A DNA stretch of 64,000 nucleotides from Bacillota bacterium (GTDB lineage: Bacteria; Bacillota; UBA4882; UBA8346), in NCBI GenBank assembly GCA_023426245.1, contig JAFABB010000024.1, forward strand, positions 62,001 through 126,000, in the 5' to 3' direction. Made by a program: the position numbers and the translations under genes. Under the pieces are notes generated by a model, which had not been told where the DNA came from, did not search any database, and worked only from the letters and a program-made list of their open reading frames with translations. Of the stretch, positions 36,714 to 45,844 are shown piece after piece (the stretch's first letter is position 1; the number at the start of each line of letters is the position of its first letter).

Positions 36714-36752
36714 AGTCACCCGGCACCTAATAAATTGTGCTCTATGGTGACT
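36714..36752 (-). terminator. terminator of the glycyl radical enzyme operon
   Basis: AGTCACC (36714-36720) pairs with GGTGACT (36746-36752), with an inner GCAC/GTGC pair; on the minus strand a T-run (ACTTTTTTTATTC) follows. It lies 22 bp beyond the enzyme's stop. Confidence 0.75.
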
Positions 36753-36773
36753 CTCGTTATTCATAATGGAGCT

Positions 36774-38957
36774 TTAACTTTTAATAATTCGATCAACCAC
36801 CAATTGGCGAAATTCGGGAGAAAGCATCGAGAAATAAGCTGTAAACCCTGTAACCCGTACAACCAGATCCGGGTATTTGGAAGGATCCTTATGGGCTTCA
36901 AGGATCTTTTCCTGATCGAGAATATTGATATTCAATAATGTTGCGCCAATTTCAAACACCGTCCGGATGAAATCGGCGATTTTCTCGATGGATTCTTGAT
37001 CACTCCCCAGGCTGGGATCTAATTCTAATTGAATCGGCGCAGTATTGCCATAGCCGGGCTGGATTGCGGCTACAATATTGGCTAAAGAGGTTACGGCACC
37101 ATCTTTGCGGAACCCGGGTAGAGGATTGGCGCCATGGTTCACCGGCTGTCCGGATCTCCGTCCGTTGGGAGTCGCTCCGACCGTTTTGCCGAAGTCAATT
37201 GTATTGGCCCATGAAAACCATCCGGGGATAAAGACATGCTCGGCATAATGTTGATTTTGTTCTCGAACCAAGCTTGTAAACAGCCGGGAGATTTTGACAC
37301 CCCATTCATCGCCCAGTGAAGCACCCTGGCCGTATTTTTCAGAGTTTTTCATCATTTCCCGGATATATTCTCCTTCGACTCCGGTATAGTCGGTCCGGAG
37401 CTGACTGGTAATCTGATCCCAAGTAATTTTACCTTCCTTTTCGATGCGCTGTTCAAGTGCGGCAAATGAGTCGGCCACTACCGCTATACCGGATCCATCA
37501 ATCGCCAAATTATAATATTGTGCACCACCATTCGAAATATCCAGGCCTTTTTCGACCGGTCCATGGGAAAGCAGGTTTAAAATAAGTTCCGGCTCATTAT
37601 AAACTTGATATTTCAAGTGAAACTCAATTCCAGCCGCTGTAGCCTCCACCGCTTTGCGCAGATGAGTCTCAAAATGGCCCCAGAGCAAAACTACACTGGG
37701 ATTTATACATGTTTCCACCATTTCAAAAAAAGCCACCTCAAAAACCTTGGCTGTGTTTATTTTTACCAAATCATTCATGGTATACTCTAGACCGGGCAAG
37801 GACATCCAATTGCATCCAACTGCAATGCGCTGCCGGGCTAATGCCGGAGGAAATCCGCTTCGGGTAAAACCTTCCACCAAGGCCTTATCCCCCGAATATC
37901 TCGGCCAACCGTTTCTGTTGGTGAAAAGGTAAGAAACCGACTTCAAAAAAAACTTTGGATCAAGTCCTTCGTGGACCCGGATTGTCAAATTACATGAAGT
38001 ATTAATCAGGTCGGCGGCCTCCAAAATCAGATAAGAAACATGACTGGTCATATCATGCCCTTCACGGTCCGGTCCTCCCAACTGATAATAATGCGTTTCA
38101 TTTAAAAGCAAACAGGCAATATAGAAACGGGCTTCATCTTCATCAATTAATCCCGCAGAAATATCCTTTGTATAATAAGGCCGCAGCAACTCATCCAACT
38201 GACAGCCAGCTCCATCTCGATTATAAGTTCGGGTCGCCATATTAAACCAACAAATCCATTGGCAGGCTTCCCGTAGTGTCCGGGGCGGTTTATCAACGAC
38301 CCAAGCGTTGATTTCAAACATTTCATGAAGATTCTTTTTCAACTGGGGATTCTGTTCGATCTTTTCCAATTCGGCAATAAAATCATTGGTGCGGCGAATC
38401 CAGAGCTGAATCGCCCGGATTACTTTTTCCTCGGCTTCATAAAACTCATATTTTTCTTGCTCATGGACAGCTTTATAATGCTTAAGCTTCTCTAGCAGCC
38501 CTCCCCAACCGAGTTCCAAACCAATCTTATAATCCGGCGCAAAATGAGCGTCAAAACCTATGCCACAGATGATGTTATACTTTTCAAACAACGGTTTCAG
38601 ATGAGAATAATCGTATTCCGGGGGCCAAATGGAACCCTTCATCCGCGAGAGAAAAAACATCCATTTTCCCGAGAAGGCATCCAAGGGATCGACATAGATC
38701 GGGTGTTTACTCATAAGATCGTAAAAATTCTCAGCCCAGCCTTGATAACCGTAAAAAGAGCCGTCCGGATGGTTGGGGATAATCTTCCATTCAAAACCTT
38801 CCGGCGGAACGATTCTGCCATAATCATCCTCATTGAGGCCGCCTTCACTTAAAACCTTTTGATTGGTCTGTTCAATTTTCCGTTTTCGGAGTATGGCAAT
38901 TCTTTCTTTGAAAGATACTTCTTCAGTGGCAGGTATCTTATTGACAAATTCATTCAT
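36774..38957 (-). CDS. glycyl radical enzyme, pyruvate formate-lyase-like, unusual active-site motif
   Basis: 727 aa. The C-terminal glycyl radical loop VVRVTGFTAYF places the radical on Gly704, 23 residues from the C-terminus. The thiyl-radical cysteine is Cys382 in AVGCNWMSLPGLEY. Characterised dehydratases, decarboxylases and C-S/C-N lyases of the family read Cys-Val-Glu here and pyruvate formate-lyase reads Cys-Cys; this protein has Cys-Asn-Trp, so the general-base Glu is missing. The ATG at 38957 has GAGGGAA upstream; earlier in-frame starts are weaker. Its activase lies 39 bp upstream and a chemoreceptor precedes that. It is oxygen-sensitive by chemistry. The reaction is unknown. Confidence 0.93.
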   Translation of the reverse strand: MNEFVNKIPATEEVSFKERIAILRKRKIEQTNQKVLSEGGLNEDDYGRIVPPEGFEWKIIPNHPDGSFYGYQGWAENFYDLMSKHPIYVDPLDAFSGKWMFFLSRMKGSIWPPEYDYSHLKPLFEKYNIICGIGFDAHFAPDYKIGLELGWGGLLEKLKHYKAVHEQEKYEFYEAEEKVIRAIQLWIRRTNDFIAELEKIEQNPQLKKNLHEMFEINAWVVDKPPRTLREACQWICWFNMATRTYNRDGAGCQLDELLRPYYTKDISAGLIDEDEARFYIACLLLNETHYYQLGGPDREGHDMTSHVSYLILEAADLINTSCNLTIRVHEGLDPKFFLKSVSYLFTNRNGWPRYSGDKALVEGFTRSGFPPALARQRIAVGCNWMSLPGLEYTMNDLVKINTAKVFEVAFFEMVETCINPSVVLLWGHFETHLRKAVEATAAGIEFHLKYQVYNEPELILNLLSHGPVEKGLDISNGGAQYYNLAIDGSGIAVVADSFAALEQRIEKEGKITWDQITSQLRTDYTGVEGEYIREMMKNSEKYGQGASLGDEWGVKISRLFTSLVREQNQHYAEHVFIPGWFSWANTIDFGKTVGATPNGRRSGQPVNHGANPLPGFRKDGAVTSLANIVAAIQPGYGNTAPIQLELDPSLGSDQESIEKIADFIRTVFEIGATLLNINILDQEKILEAHKDPSKYPDLVVRVTGFTAYFSMLSPEFRQLVVDRIIKS

Positions 38958-38996
38958 GATCAATTCCCTCATAATCCTCACACCCTTTGGCAAAGA

Positions 38997-39896
38997 TTAA
39001 CCGATTTTAATAGGTACACCCAACTCGCGAACAGTGTTTGCTAAACGCTTCATTTTCTGATCTGGAATCAACAGCGCCTTCTTAAACGGGTTCTCTTTCC
39101 CAAGCGCTTGATATTTTGTATCTCCTAGCGGATTAAACTTAAGTAACTCGTAATATTGCAAATTCGGCATTTGAGAAATGAACGCACCGATTTTCCCGAT
39201 AACTTCCTCGGAATCATTGACTCCGGGAATTACAGGCGTCCGGATAATCAGCGGGATCTCAACCCGGGATAGTTTTTGGAGGTTTTCCAGAACCAAACCG
39301 TTTCCCGCTCCAGTCCAATTGCGATGCTCGTTGTCATCCATATGCTTAATATCCAGCATAAAAAGATCAAGTACCGGCACCAGTGATTGAATATTCTCCC
39401 AGGAAGAAGCTAGATTCGTTTCAACGGCAGTATGGATATTTTCCTCCCGGCACAATCTTAATACCTCATAAGTAAAATCCCTTTGGACCATGGCTTCACC
39501 GCCAGAAATCGTCACCCCGCCGCCAGATTCCCGGTAATATGTTTTATCCAACAAAATTTGCTTGAAAACATCTTCCGCCGTCACCTCTTGTCCGGCCATT
39601 ACGGAAGCCCCAGGATAGCATACATCCGCACATTTTCCACAATGATTGCATATGGCGGGTAAAAAAAGATGTTGATGATTGACGCTTGTCTGAGCTCCTG
39701 TAGGGCACACCGCTAGGCAATGGAGACAGCCAATGCATTTGCTTTCATAAAATAAAAGCTCAGGTTGGGAATTTATCGTTTCAGGGTTATGGCACCAAGC
39801 ACAGGATAGATTACATCCTTTTAAAAAAATGGTAGTCCGGATCCCTGGCCCGTCATGAAGTGAAAACCTTTGAATGTCCGTTATTAATCCTTTCAC
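38997..39896 (-). CDS. glycyl radical enzyme activase (radical SAM)
   Basis: 299 aa. It installs the glycyl radical using S-adenosylmethionine. The radical-SAM cluster Cys residues are 28, 32 and 35 (KGCNLSCAWCHNPE). Two extra 4Fe-4S ferredoxin-type clusters are predicted from CIGCLHCLAVCP (54, 57, 60, 64) and CNHCGKCADVC (83, 86, 89, 93), as in BssD/GDH-type activases. GTG at 39896 is preferred: GAGG lies eight bases upstream and it yields the usual KGLITDIQRFSLHDGPG opening; ATG at 39917 overlaps the preceding stop (TAATG) and remains possible. Confidence 0.93.
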   Translation of the reverse strand: MKGLITDIQRFSLHDGPGIRTTIFLKGCNLSCAWCHNPETINSQPELLFYESKCIGCLHCLAVCPTGAQTSVNHQHLFLPAICNHCGKCADVCYPGASVMAGQEVTAEDVFKQILLDKTYYRESGGGVTISGGEAMVQRDFTYEVLRLCREENIHTAVETNLASSWENIQSLVPVLDLFMLDIKHMDDNEHRNWTGAGNGLVLENLQKLSRVEIPLIIRTPVIPGVNDSEEVIGKIGAFISQMPNLQYYELLKFNPLGDTKYQALGKENPFKKALLIPDQKMKRLANTVRELGVPIKIG

Positions 39897-39916
39897 AAGG
39901 AAAACCTCACGTTCCA

Positions 39917-41623
39917 TTATAATTTGAACTGCATAACCATATTTTGTAATGCATCAGCCATATTCGCAAGTTTAACCGCGGAGTTTGAGATCTCTTCCAT
40001 GCCGACGGTCTGTTCTTCAACCGATGCAGCGACTTCCTGGCTACCAGCAGAGGATTCTTCAGCAATAGCTGCTATTGATTCACTCATCATTTCTACTTTC
40101 TTGATCTCGGTAACCATTTCCTGAATGGCATTGGTAATGTTCTTTACCCGCAAATCCGCTGTTTTACTAGTGTCGACGATCCGGGTAAATACCGCCCGGC
40201 TGTCGGCGATCATTTTCGAACCGATTTGCACTTTTTCAACCCCGGCGGCCATCAATCCCACAACTTCCTGGGTTTGATCTTGAATCTCATTTAAAAGCGC
40301 CGATATATTGTTAACCGCCTGGGAAGACCCTTCGGCCAATTTACGGATTTCAACGGCTACAACGGCAAATCCCCGGCCGTTTTCCCCGGCCCGGGCCGCT
40401 TCGATTGAGGCATTTAAGGAAAGAAGGTTGGTTTTCTCCGCCATTTCCGTAATCATTTCTAAAATTCTCCCAATCTCTTGTGAACGCTGTTGTAAATTAT
40501 CGGTGACTGCCTTGATCATCAAAAACTCATCTTCAATAACTTGGATTTGTTCAATTAATCCGGAGATTTGCTCATCGCCGACAATTGCGGCGTCGTTGGC
40601 CTCTGCGGCCTTTTTAGTGACTTCCAACGCATCATGCAATATTTTTTGATCACCCTGGTACAACAGATTCACTACTTGAACGGTTTTTTGTGATTCCAGC
40701 GATTGTTCCGCGGCACCATGGGAAAGTTCCTGAATCGTCAAAGCAATTTGTCCACTGGTTTGTGAGCTCTGGGCGACGCTACTTTTCAACAAATCCGCCG
40801 AGTTAGCCACCTCAACACTGCAAACGCCAATTTGGCTAATGAGAGCACGGAGATTGATGACCATTTTATTAAAGGAGCGGCTTAAGACGGCTATTTCATC
40901 ATTTGATTTCACTTTTATTTCGCCTATTCGCAAATCACCCTCAGCGATATTTTGAGCGGCCGAAGCCAGCAGTGAAATTGATCCGGCAATATGGTTTAAA
41001 TAAATCGTCGCTCCAATTAGACTTAAGGAAACCGTTAAGACGATGAAAATGGAGAGAATGATTCCTACTTGCGATTTTTGTTTTTTCAGTTCCGCTTTTA
41101 AGATATGATAATGATCCAGTTCAACTGTAATTAATTTTTGGGCCGAATCCCGGATAAAACCGCCTAGTTGATTGATTTCCGCCAACTTCTCGTTGGTACT
41201 CTCCGTTTTAGCGCCATTTTGAACAGCCTCATCGACACTTTCAGCATACATTTGGACTAACCCCTGTAAAGCTGTTACCGAATCGACGCCCGGTTCATAA
41301 GTTATCTGTTTTTTTAGGTAGGATACATTGCTTTTGATTTGCCTTACTTTAGCTTGGATATCTTTTGCCTCACCTGACTTGCGAAAAACAAAAAAATTTG
41401 ATAATTCGCCGGAAATTTCTTTAAGAGGTTTGGTAATATCATTAGCCGTAATAGTATTGTGGACCATTTCATCCAGTCTATTAAGTTGATGAGTAAACAT
41501 CAAATATAGACTGAGAACAACCAAGGCCATCAGGAAGGCAATAATAAACAGTCCCAGGATTAGCTTTACTTTCAGAGACTCCTTATATCGAAACAGTTTA
41601 CAAAAAGCACCCAAACGCCCCAT
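39917..41623 (-). CDS. methyl-accepting chemotaxis protein in the glycyl radical enzyme operon
   Basis: 568 aa. Membrane segments at about 20-43 and 187-210 enclose a helical four-helix-bundle-type sensor, followed by HAMP (about 210-265, NIAEGDLRIGEIKVKSNDEIAVL) and the signalling hairpin LLSLNASIEAARAGENGRG. GGAGGATTCGCA precedes the ATG. Its stop touches the activase gene (TAATG at 39919-39915), so chemoreceptor, activase and radical enzyme form one transcription unit. It probably senses the enzyme's substrate or a related compound. Confidence 0.92.
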   Translation of the reverse strand: MGRLGAFCKLFRYKESLKVKLILGLFIIAFLMALVVLSLYLMFTHQLNRLDEMVHNTITANDITKPLKEISGELSNFFVFRKSGEAKDIQAKVRQIKSNVSYLKKQITYEPGVDSVTALQGLVQMYAESVDEAVQNGAKTESTNEKLAEINQLGGFIRDSAQKLITVELDHYHILKAELKKQKSQVGIILSIFIVLTVSLSLIGATIYLNHIAGSISLLASAAQNIAEGDLRIGEIKVKSNDEIAVLSRSFNKMVINLRALISQIGVCSVEVANSADLLKSSVAQSSQTSGQIALTIQELSHGAAEQSLESQKTVQVVNLLYQGDQKILHDALEVTKKAAEANDAAIVGDEQISGLIEQIQVIEDEFLMIKAVTDNLQQRSQEIGRILEMITEMAEKTNLLSLNASIEAARAGENGRGFAVVAVEIRKLAEGSSQAVNNISALLNEIQDQTQEVVGLMAAGVEKVQIGSKMIADSRAVFTRIVDTSKTADLRVKNITNAIQEMVTEIKKVEMMSESIAAIAEESSAGSQEVAASVEEQTVGMEEISNSAVKLANMADALQNMVMQFKL

Positions 41624-41714
41624 TGCGAATCCTCCATTACCATGATTTCATACCGAAGTCATGTACCAACGCTGTTTTCTCTACCAGCTCGATTCCATCA
41701 TAATAAGCAAAAGA

Positions 41715-42131
41715 TTATTCGCAATCAAAATCCTGCAGGGAGCTTTGGAGCTTTTCGTATTCAGCAGCAGTCAATTGACGAAATTCAAAGTCTCTCAAGT
41801 GGGTATCACGATTTTCAACGATTAATACTTTGCCATTGTCGCCAAGGACAATATTATGCCATACATTGCGGCGAACATTATAAATCTTCTCACGGAGCAT
41901 GGGATGACAGATGAAATCCATCCCTGTGGCCGTTTCTTCCGCTACGATTAAGATTGCTTGACCGGCCAATAAAACAAATGCCTCATCGGTTTGTAAATGG
42001 CGGTCAATTTTTTTAATATTCTCCGCCAATTGGTCCGCTGAAAAATTTAAAAAGGCAACTTGCCAATTATCCCCTAAGACTTGCGGGAAAAATCCCTGAG
42101 CATCCTGAGAGTATACTTCAAGTAATCCCAT
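41715..42131 (-). CDS. cupin-like protein of the sugar ABC operon
   Basis: 138 aa. The middle reads HLQTDEAFVLLAGQAILIV and VRRNVWHNIVLGDNGKVLIV, the two beta-barrel halves of a cupin-type fold with a His and a Glu where metal ligands are expected. The C-terminus LIVENRDTHLRDFEFRQLT is characteristic of a group of uncharacterised proteins found next to sugar importers. It follows the binding-protein gene with a hairpin between. Likely a sugar-binding or isomerase-like accessory; function is not established. Confidence 0.7.
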   Translation of the reverse strand: MGLLEVYSQDAQGFFPQVLGDNWQVAFLNFSADQLAENIKKIDRHLQTDEAFVLLAGQAILIVAEETATGMDFICHPMLREKIYNVRRNVWHNIVLGDNGKVLIVENRDTHLRDFEFRQLTAAEYEKLQSSLQDFDCE

Positions 42132-42177
42132 CCCTTAAGCCCCCTTTCCGGTTCGGAACAAACTCGTCTAAATAAGT

Positions 42178-42214
42178 GGGAAGAGGTTTTCTCTCACCCT
42201 TATAACCTCTTCCC
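42178..42214 (-). terminator. intercistronic hairpin after the sugar-binding protein gene
   Basis: GGGAAGAGGTT (42178-42188) and AACCTCTTCCC (42204-42214) are perfect 11-bp arms with a 15-base loop. The T-tract is weak on either strand, so it may protect the upstream transcript from 3' decay or only partly terminate. Confidence 0.6.
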
Positions 42215-42230
42215 TTTCACAGGTCACCGC

Positions 42231-43184
42231 TTACTTCAAAAATTCTCTGGCATTATTGATATCTGCGACTTTTAACGGTGAAAATACTTTAGCCGGGACT
42301 TTCTTGCCATCAATTAAAGGAATGATGTATTGAGTGACTGCAGCTCGACCGTGACCATTGGGCATAAAGGCAGTTGTCGCTTTGAAAGGGCTTTTGGGGT
42401 CCAATAAACCTTGGAAACTGGCTTCACCAATACCGCCCTGGCCAAAGCAGGCAACCTTTTCTGAAAAACCGCGGGCTTCCACTGCCGAAGCTGCCCCTAA
42501 GGTAATGTCGTCATTAATCCCAAACATAATATTTACATCGGGATGAGCCGTTAAAATATCGGCCATGACATTGGCGCCTTTTTCCCGCAACCCTTCGGCA
42601 TCCATAATCGGTAAATAATTGGCACCCGGTATAATTTTGCTGAAGGCGGATTTGAATCCGCTGATTCTTTGATCAACTTGGGCCGCAACTGCAGCGTGAG
42701 TCAGGATGGCAACAACGGCCTTCTTGCCGCTAAATTTATTATTGAAATACTTGCCGGCATATTCACCCATTAATTCACCGGCTTTGACTTCATCATGGGT
42801 CAGGAAGTAAGAACCTTCAACATATACGTCTGATGAAATCACCGAGACCTTTTTCTTTTTGGCTGCTTCGATAATGGCGCCGCCTATTTTCGGATCCGGG
42901 GTACTGACCATTAATACTTTCACACCGCGGCCGATTAAACTCAGGGCATTTTGCAAGCATGTTTGGCCATCGTTATTGCTGTCTGCTACCTCGAGACGGA
43001 TCGTGCGGCCGCTTTCCTTGATTGCCTGTTTCATTCCTTCAATCTGATTACCCCAATATTCATCAACCATTCTCATTACGGCGTAACCAACCATAACCTG
43101 TTTCGGAGCGGCAAAAGTTACCGAGACCATTATCATTACGACGACCAAACCAAAGATTACTTTCATCACAAGCTTGTTCTTCAT
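42231..43184 (-). CDS. sugar ABC transporter substrate-binding protein (RbsB-like)
   Basis: 317 aa. A signal peptide with cleavage near VTFAA (no lipobox) is followed by the periplasmic binding protein type I fold (MVGYAVMRMVDEYWGNQIEG; GAAIIEAA-like hinge; MFGINDDITLGAASAVEARG). GGAGGAAATTGTA precedes the ATG at 43184; the longer frame to 43199 is not needed. It delivers a sugar to the RbsA/RbsC-like membrane complex. The sugar is unknown. Confidence 0.92.
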   Translation of the reverse strand: MKNKLVMKVIFGLVVVMIMVSVTFAAPKQVMVGYAVMRMVDEYWGNQIEGMKQAIKESGRTIRLEVADSNNDGQTCLQNALSLIGRGVKVLMVSTPDPKIGGAIIEAAKKKKVSVISSDVYVEGSYFLTHDEVKAGELMGEYAGKYFNNKFSGKKAVVAILTHAAVAAQVDQRISGFKSAFSKIIPGANYLPIMDAEGLREKGANVMADILTAHPDVNIMFGINDDITLGAASAVEARGFSEKVACFGQGGIGEASFQGLLDPKSPFKATTAFMPNGHGRAAVTQYIIPLIDGKKVPAKVFSPLKVADINNAREFLK

Positions 43185-43210
43185 TACAATTTCCTCCACT
43201 TTTTTTAAAT

Positions 43211-44719
43211 TTAACTCGCTTGATTGTGTGCGGCCAGGAAAATTATTTTCTCCTCTGTGGCTTCTTCCTGCAGTAGTTCGCCGACGATCCCTCCCTCCCG
43301 CATGACCATAATCCGGTCACTCACTGTCAATACTTCCGGCATATCCGAAGAAATCATTAAAACTGTCATCCCTTGCCGGGCCAATTCTTTGATTAGCCGG
43401 TGAATTTCCGCTTTGGCCCCGACATCGACCCCTCGGGTCGGCTCATCAAGAATCAATAATTTTGGTTCCGGAACATGGGTAAGCCACCGTGCTAAAATGA
43501 CTTTTTGCTGGTTACCGCCGCTCAAGTTTTCAACCAATTGTTGCAAACCCGGCGTTTTAATAGCCAGCTTCCCAACACCTTTCTCGGCCAACTCTTTCTC
43601 GAGGCCGAATTTGATGAATCCACCATTTTGGATATAATCATGATTGGCCAAATTGATATTTTTGCCAACATCGAGCTTAAGTACCAACCCATGATGCCGG
43701 CGATCTTCAGGCAAAAAACCGATTCCGGCGCTGATGGCATCCGCCGGATTTTTAATCTTTAATAACTTGCCGTCAAGCCTGATTGTACCGGAAGTCGATT
43801 TTTCCAACCCAAAAATCAACCGGGCCATTTCCGTCCTCCCCGAACCAACCAGACCATAGACTCCGAGAATTTCACCGTGATAAATCCCAAAGCTTGAATT
43901 TTTTAAAACTCCGTTTTGGGACAAATTTTCGACTTCAAAGAAAGGGTGAGTGCGAACGACAGGATTTGATGTCAGTGCATTTTTATCGATATTCCTGCCG
44001 ACCATTAGCTTGACGAGGTCCTCGTAGTTAGCCTCCGCCCCAAGTAAGGTGGCAACTTTGCATCCGTCCCGCATCACCGTAATCCGGTCGGCCATATTCA
44101 AAACTTCAGCCATCCGATGCGAGATGTAAATCATGCCGATGCCCCGTTTTTTTAACAACCGGATGTTTTTAAAGAGTTTGGATGATTCTTCATCGGTTAA
44201 CACGGCCGTCGGTTCATCAAAAATGATTAATTTGGCATTCAGGGAAATTGCCCGGGCGATCTCAACCTGCTGCCGGTAACCCACGGACAAATTGCCAACC
44301 AGCTCTTTCGGATTGAGATCAATCTCCAAGGTAGCGAGCAACTCTTGGGCTTCCCGGAAAAGAGTCGGCCAATCGATAAAAACACCGTTTTTCTTCGGTA
44401 AACGCCCCATGAATATATTTTCAGCTACGCTGAGCGCCGGAGTCAGGGTCAACTCCTGATAAACAGTGCTAATTCCCAGTTCCCGCGCCACTTTCGGAGA
44501 AGCAATTTTGACCATTTTCCCGTCAATATAGCAATCGCCCTGATCAGCATGATACAAACCGGAAATGATTTTAATCAGTGTGGATTTACCGGCGCCATTT
44601 TCACCCATCAGGACATGAACCTCGCCCGGGATGACATCCAACGAAACATTATTTAATGCCTGAACTCCGGGAAATCCCTTACATACTCCCTCAAGTCGTA
44701 AAATAGGTTGAGAGGCCAT
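43211..44719 (-). CDS. sugar ABC transporter ATP-binding protein (RbsA-like, two NBDs)
   Basis: 502 aa with duplicated nucleotide-binding domains. The first: GENGAGKSTLIKI, LSVGYRQQVEIARAI, IIFDEPTAVL. The second has the degenerate Walker A GLVGSGRTEMARL, then LSGGNQQKVILARWL and LILDEPTRGVD. This layout is typical of the ribose/xylose/galactose class. Its start follows the permease stop by one base, and the permease-ATPase order suggests translational coupling. Confidence 0.94.
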   Translation of the reverse strand: MASQPILRLEGVCKGFPGVQALNNVSLDVIPGEVHVLMGENGAGKSTLIKIISGLYHADQGDCYIDGKMVKIASPKVARELGISTVYQELTLTPALSVAENIFMGRLPKKNGVFIDWPTLFREAQELLATLEIDLNPKELVGNLSVGYRQQVEIARAISLNAKLIIFDEPTAVLTDEESSKLFKNIRLLKKRGIGMIYISHRMAEVLNMADRITVMRDGCKVATLLGAEANYEDLVKLMVGRNIDKNALTSNPVVRTHPFFEVENLSQNGVLKNSSFGIYHGEILGVYGLVGSGRTEMARLIFGLEKSTSGTIRLDGKLLKIKNPADAISAGIGFLPEDRRHHGLVLKLDVGKNINLANHDYIQNGGFIKFGLEKELAEKGVGKLAIKTPGLQQLVENLSGGNQQKVILARWLTHVPEPKLLILDEPTRGVDVGAKAEIHRLIKELARQGMTVLMISSDMPEVLTVSDRIMVMREGGIVGELLQEEATEEKIIFLAAHNQAS

Positions 44720-44720
44720 C

Positions 44721-45725
44721 TTAAGCCGCCCTCCTCTGCCTCATCTGGTCAATTCCAACGGAAAGTAACAATATCACACCGCGAGCCACATCCTGCAGAA
44801 AACTGGACAGTCCCAGCAGCACGAAACCATTTCCCAAAACTCCCAAAACAAGGACAGCCAAAACGGTGTCTTCAACCCGGCCCTGTCCACCCATAAGGCT
44901 TGCACCACCCAGGACCACGCAACTGATGGCATTGAGTTCATAACCGGTTCCGGCACTGGGGACGCCGGCAGTTAGCCGGGAAGCCAGAACAATCCCCGCA
45001 AAAGCCGCCAATACACCCATAATCAAGTACACGACAATCGTATTCCGTTCGACGTTTATCCCGCAAACACGGGCCGCTTCGCTGTTACCACCCAGCGAAT
45101 AAATTTCCCGCCCGAAAATCGTCTTGGTTAAAACGATATATACGACACCAATCACCAGAATCATCAAAATGACCGGCACCGGAATGCCGAATAAAATACC
45201 GCGGCCCCAATATCCGAAATCGGGAAATTCCGGCTTCGTGCCATATATCCCAAATGACAGCCCGTTTGAATAAAGGAAAGCAATTCCCCTTACGATGATC
45301 ATAGTTGCCAAGGTGGTAATCAAAGGATTGATTTTGATCTTGGCAATGAAAAATCCATTACAAGCTCCAATCAGCAATCCAATGAATAGGCCGGCAGTTA
45401 TCGAGATCCATTGCGGCATCCCGCTATGGAGCATACTTCCGACTATCACGCCAACCAACGCCATGTTACTTCCGACCGACATGTCCATGCCGCCGCTGAC
45501 GATGGCGATAGTCATCCCGGCAGAGACGATTCCGATCAAGGATAGTGACAACAGCATGTTTGAGAAATTATCCAACGTTAAAAAATACGGGGATATCATT
45601 GAAAATGTAATAATCAACAATACCAGTGAAATTAGTAGACCAATTCGTTCAAGCGACATCTTATTTTTCATTTTTCCGGTTTGCGGAGCGGTTTTCGAAG
45701 TACACTCCGTTGATACTATTGACAT
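44721..45725 (-). CDS. sugar ABC transporter permease (RbsC-like)
   Basis: 334 aa, eight to ten membrane segments. SGGMDMSVGSNMALVGVIVG and GGNSEAARVCGINVERN are family motifs. GGAGGAGAGCCAAT precedes the ATG. First gene of the operon permease-ATPase-binding protein-cupin, downstream of a palindromic site that the adjacent ROK repressor may bind. Confidence 0.93.
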   Translation of the reverse strand: MSIVSTECTSKTAPQTGKMKNKMSLERIGLLISLVLLIITFSMISPYFLTLDNFSNMLLSLSLIGIVSAGMTIAIVSGGMDMSVGSNMALVGVIVGSMLHSGMPQWISITAGLFIGLLIGACNGFFIAKIKINPLITTLATMIIVRGIAFLYSNGLSFGIYGTKPEFPDFGYWGRGILFGIPVPVILMILVIGVVYIVLTKTIFGREIYSLGGNSEAARVCGINVERNTIVVYLIMGVLAAFAGIVLASRLTAGVPSAGTGYELNAISCVVLGGASLMGGQGRVEDTVLAVLVLGVLGNGFVLLGLSSFLQDVARGVILLLSVGIDQMRQRRAA

Positions 45726-45809
45726 ATTGGCTCTCCTCCATTGTTTATTCTTTTAAAAAATCTCTTTAAAAAATCTTTTCACTCACTCCTTTGATGTTAC
45801 GATTTGATA

Positions 45810-45828
45810 TATACATACAAAGTGTATA
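45810..45828. promoter_or_regulatory. candidate ROK operator before the sugar importer
   Basis: TATACA (45810-45815) and TGTATA (45823-45828) flank seven bases in the promoter region of the permease gene. A similar palindrome stands before the ROK gene itself. Confidence 0.45.
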
Positions 45829-45844
45829 TAATTAAAGAAAAAAA

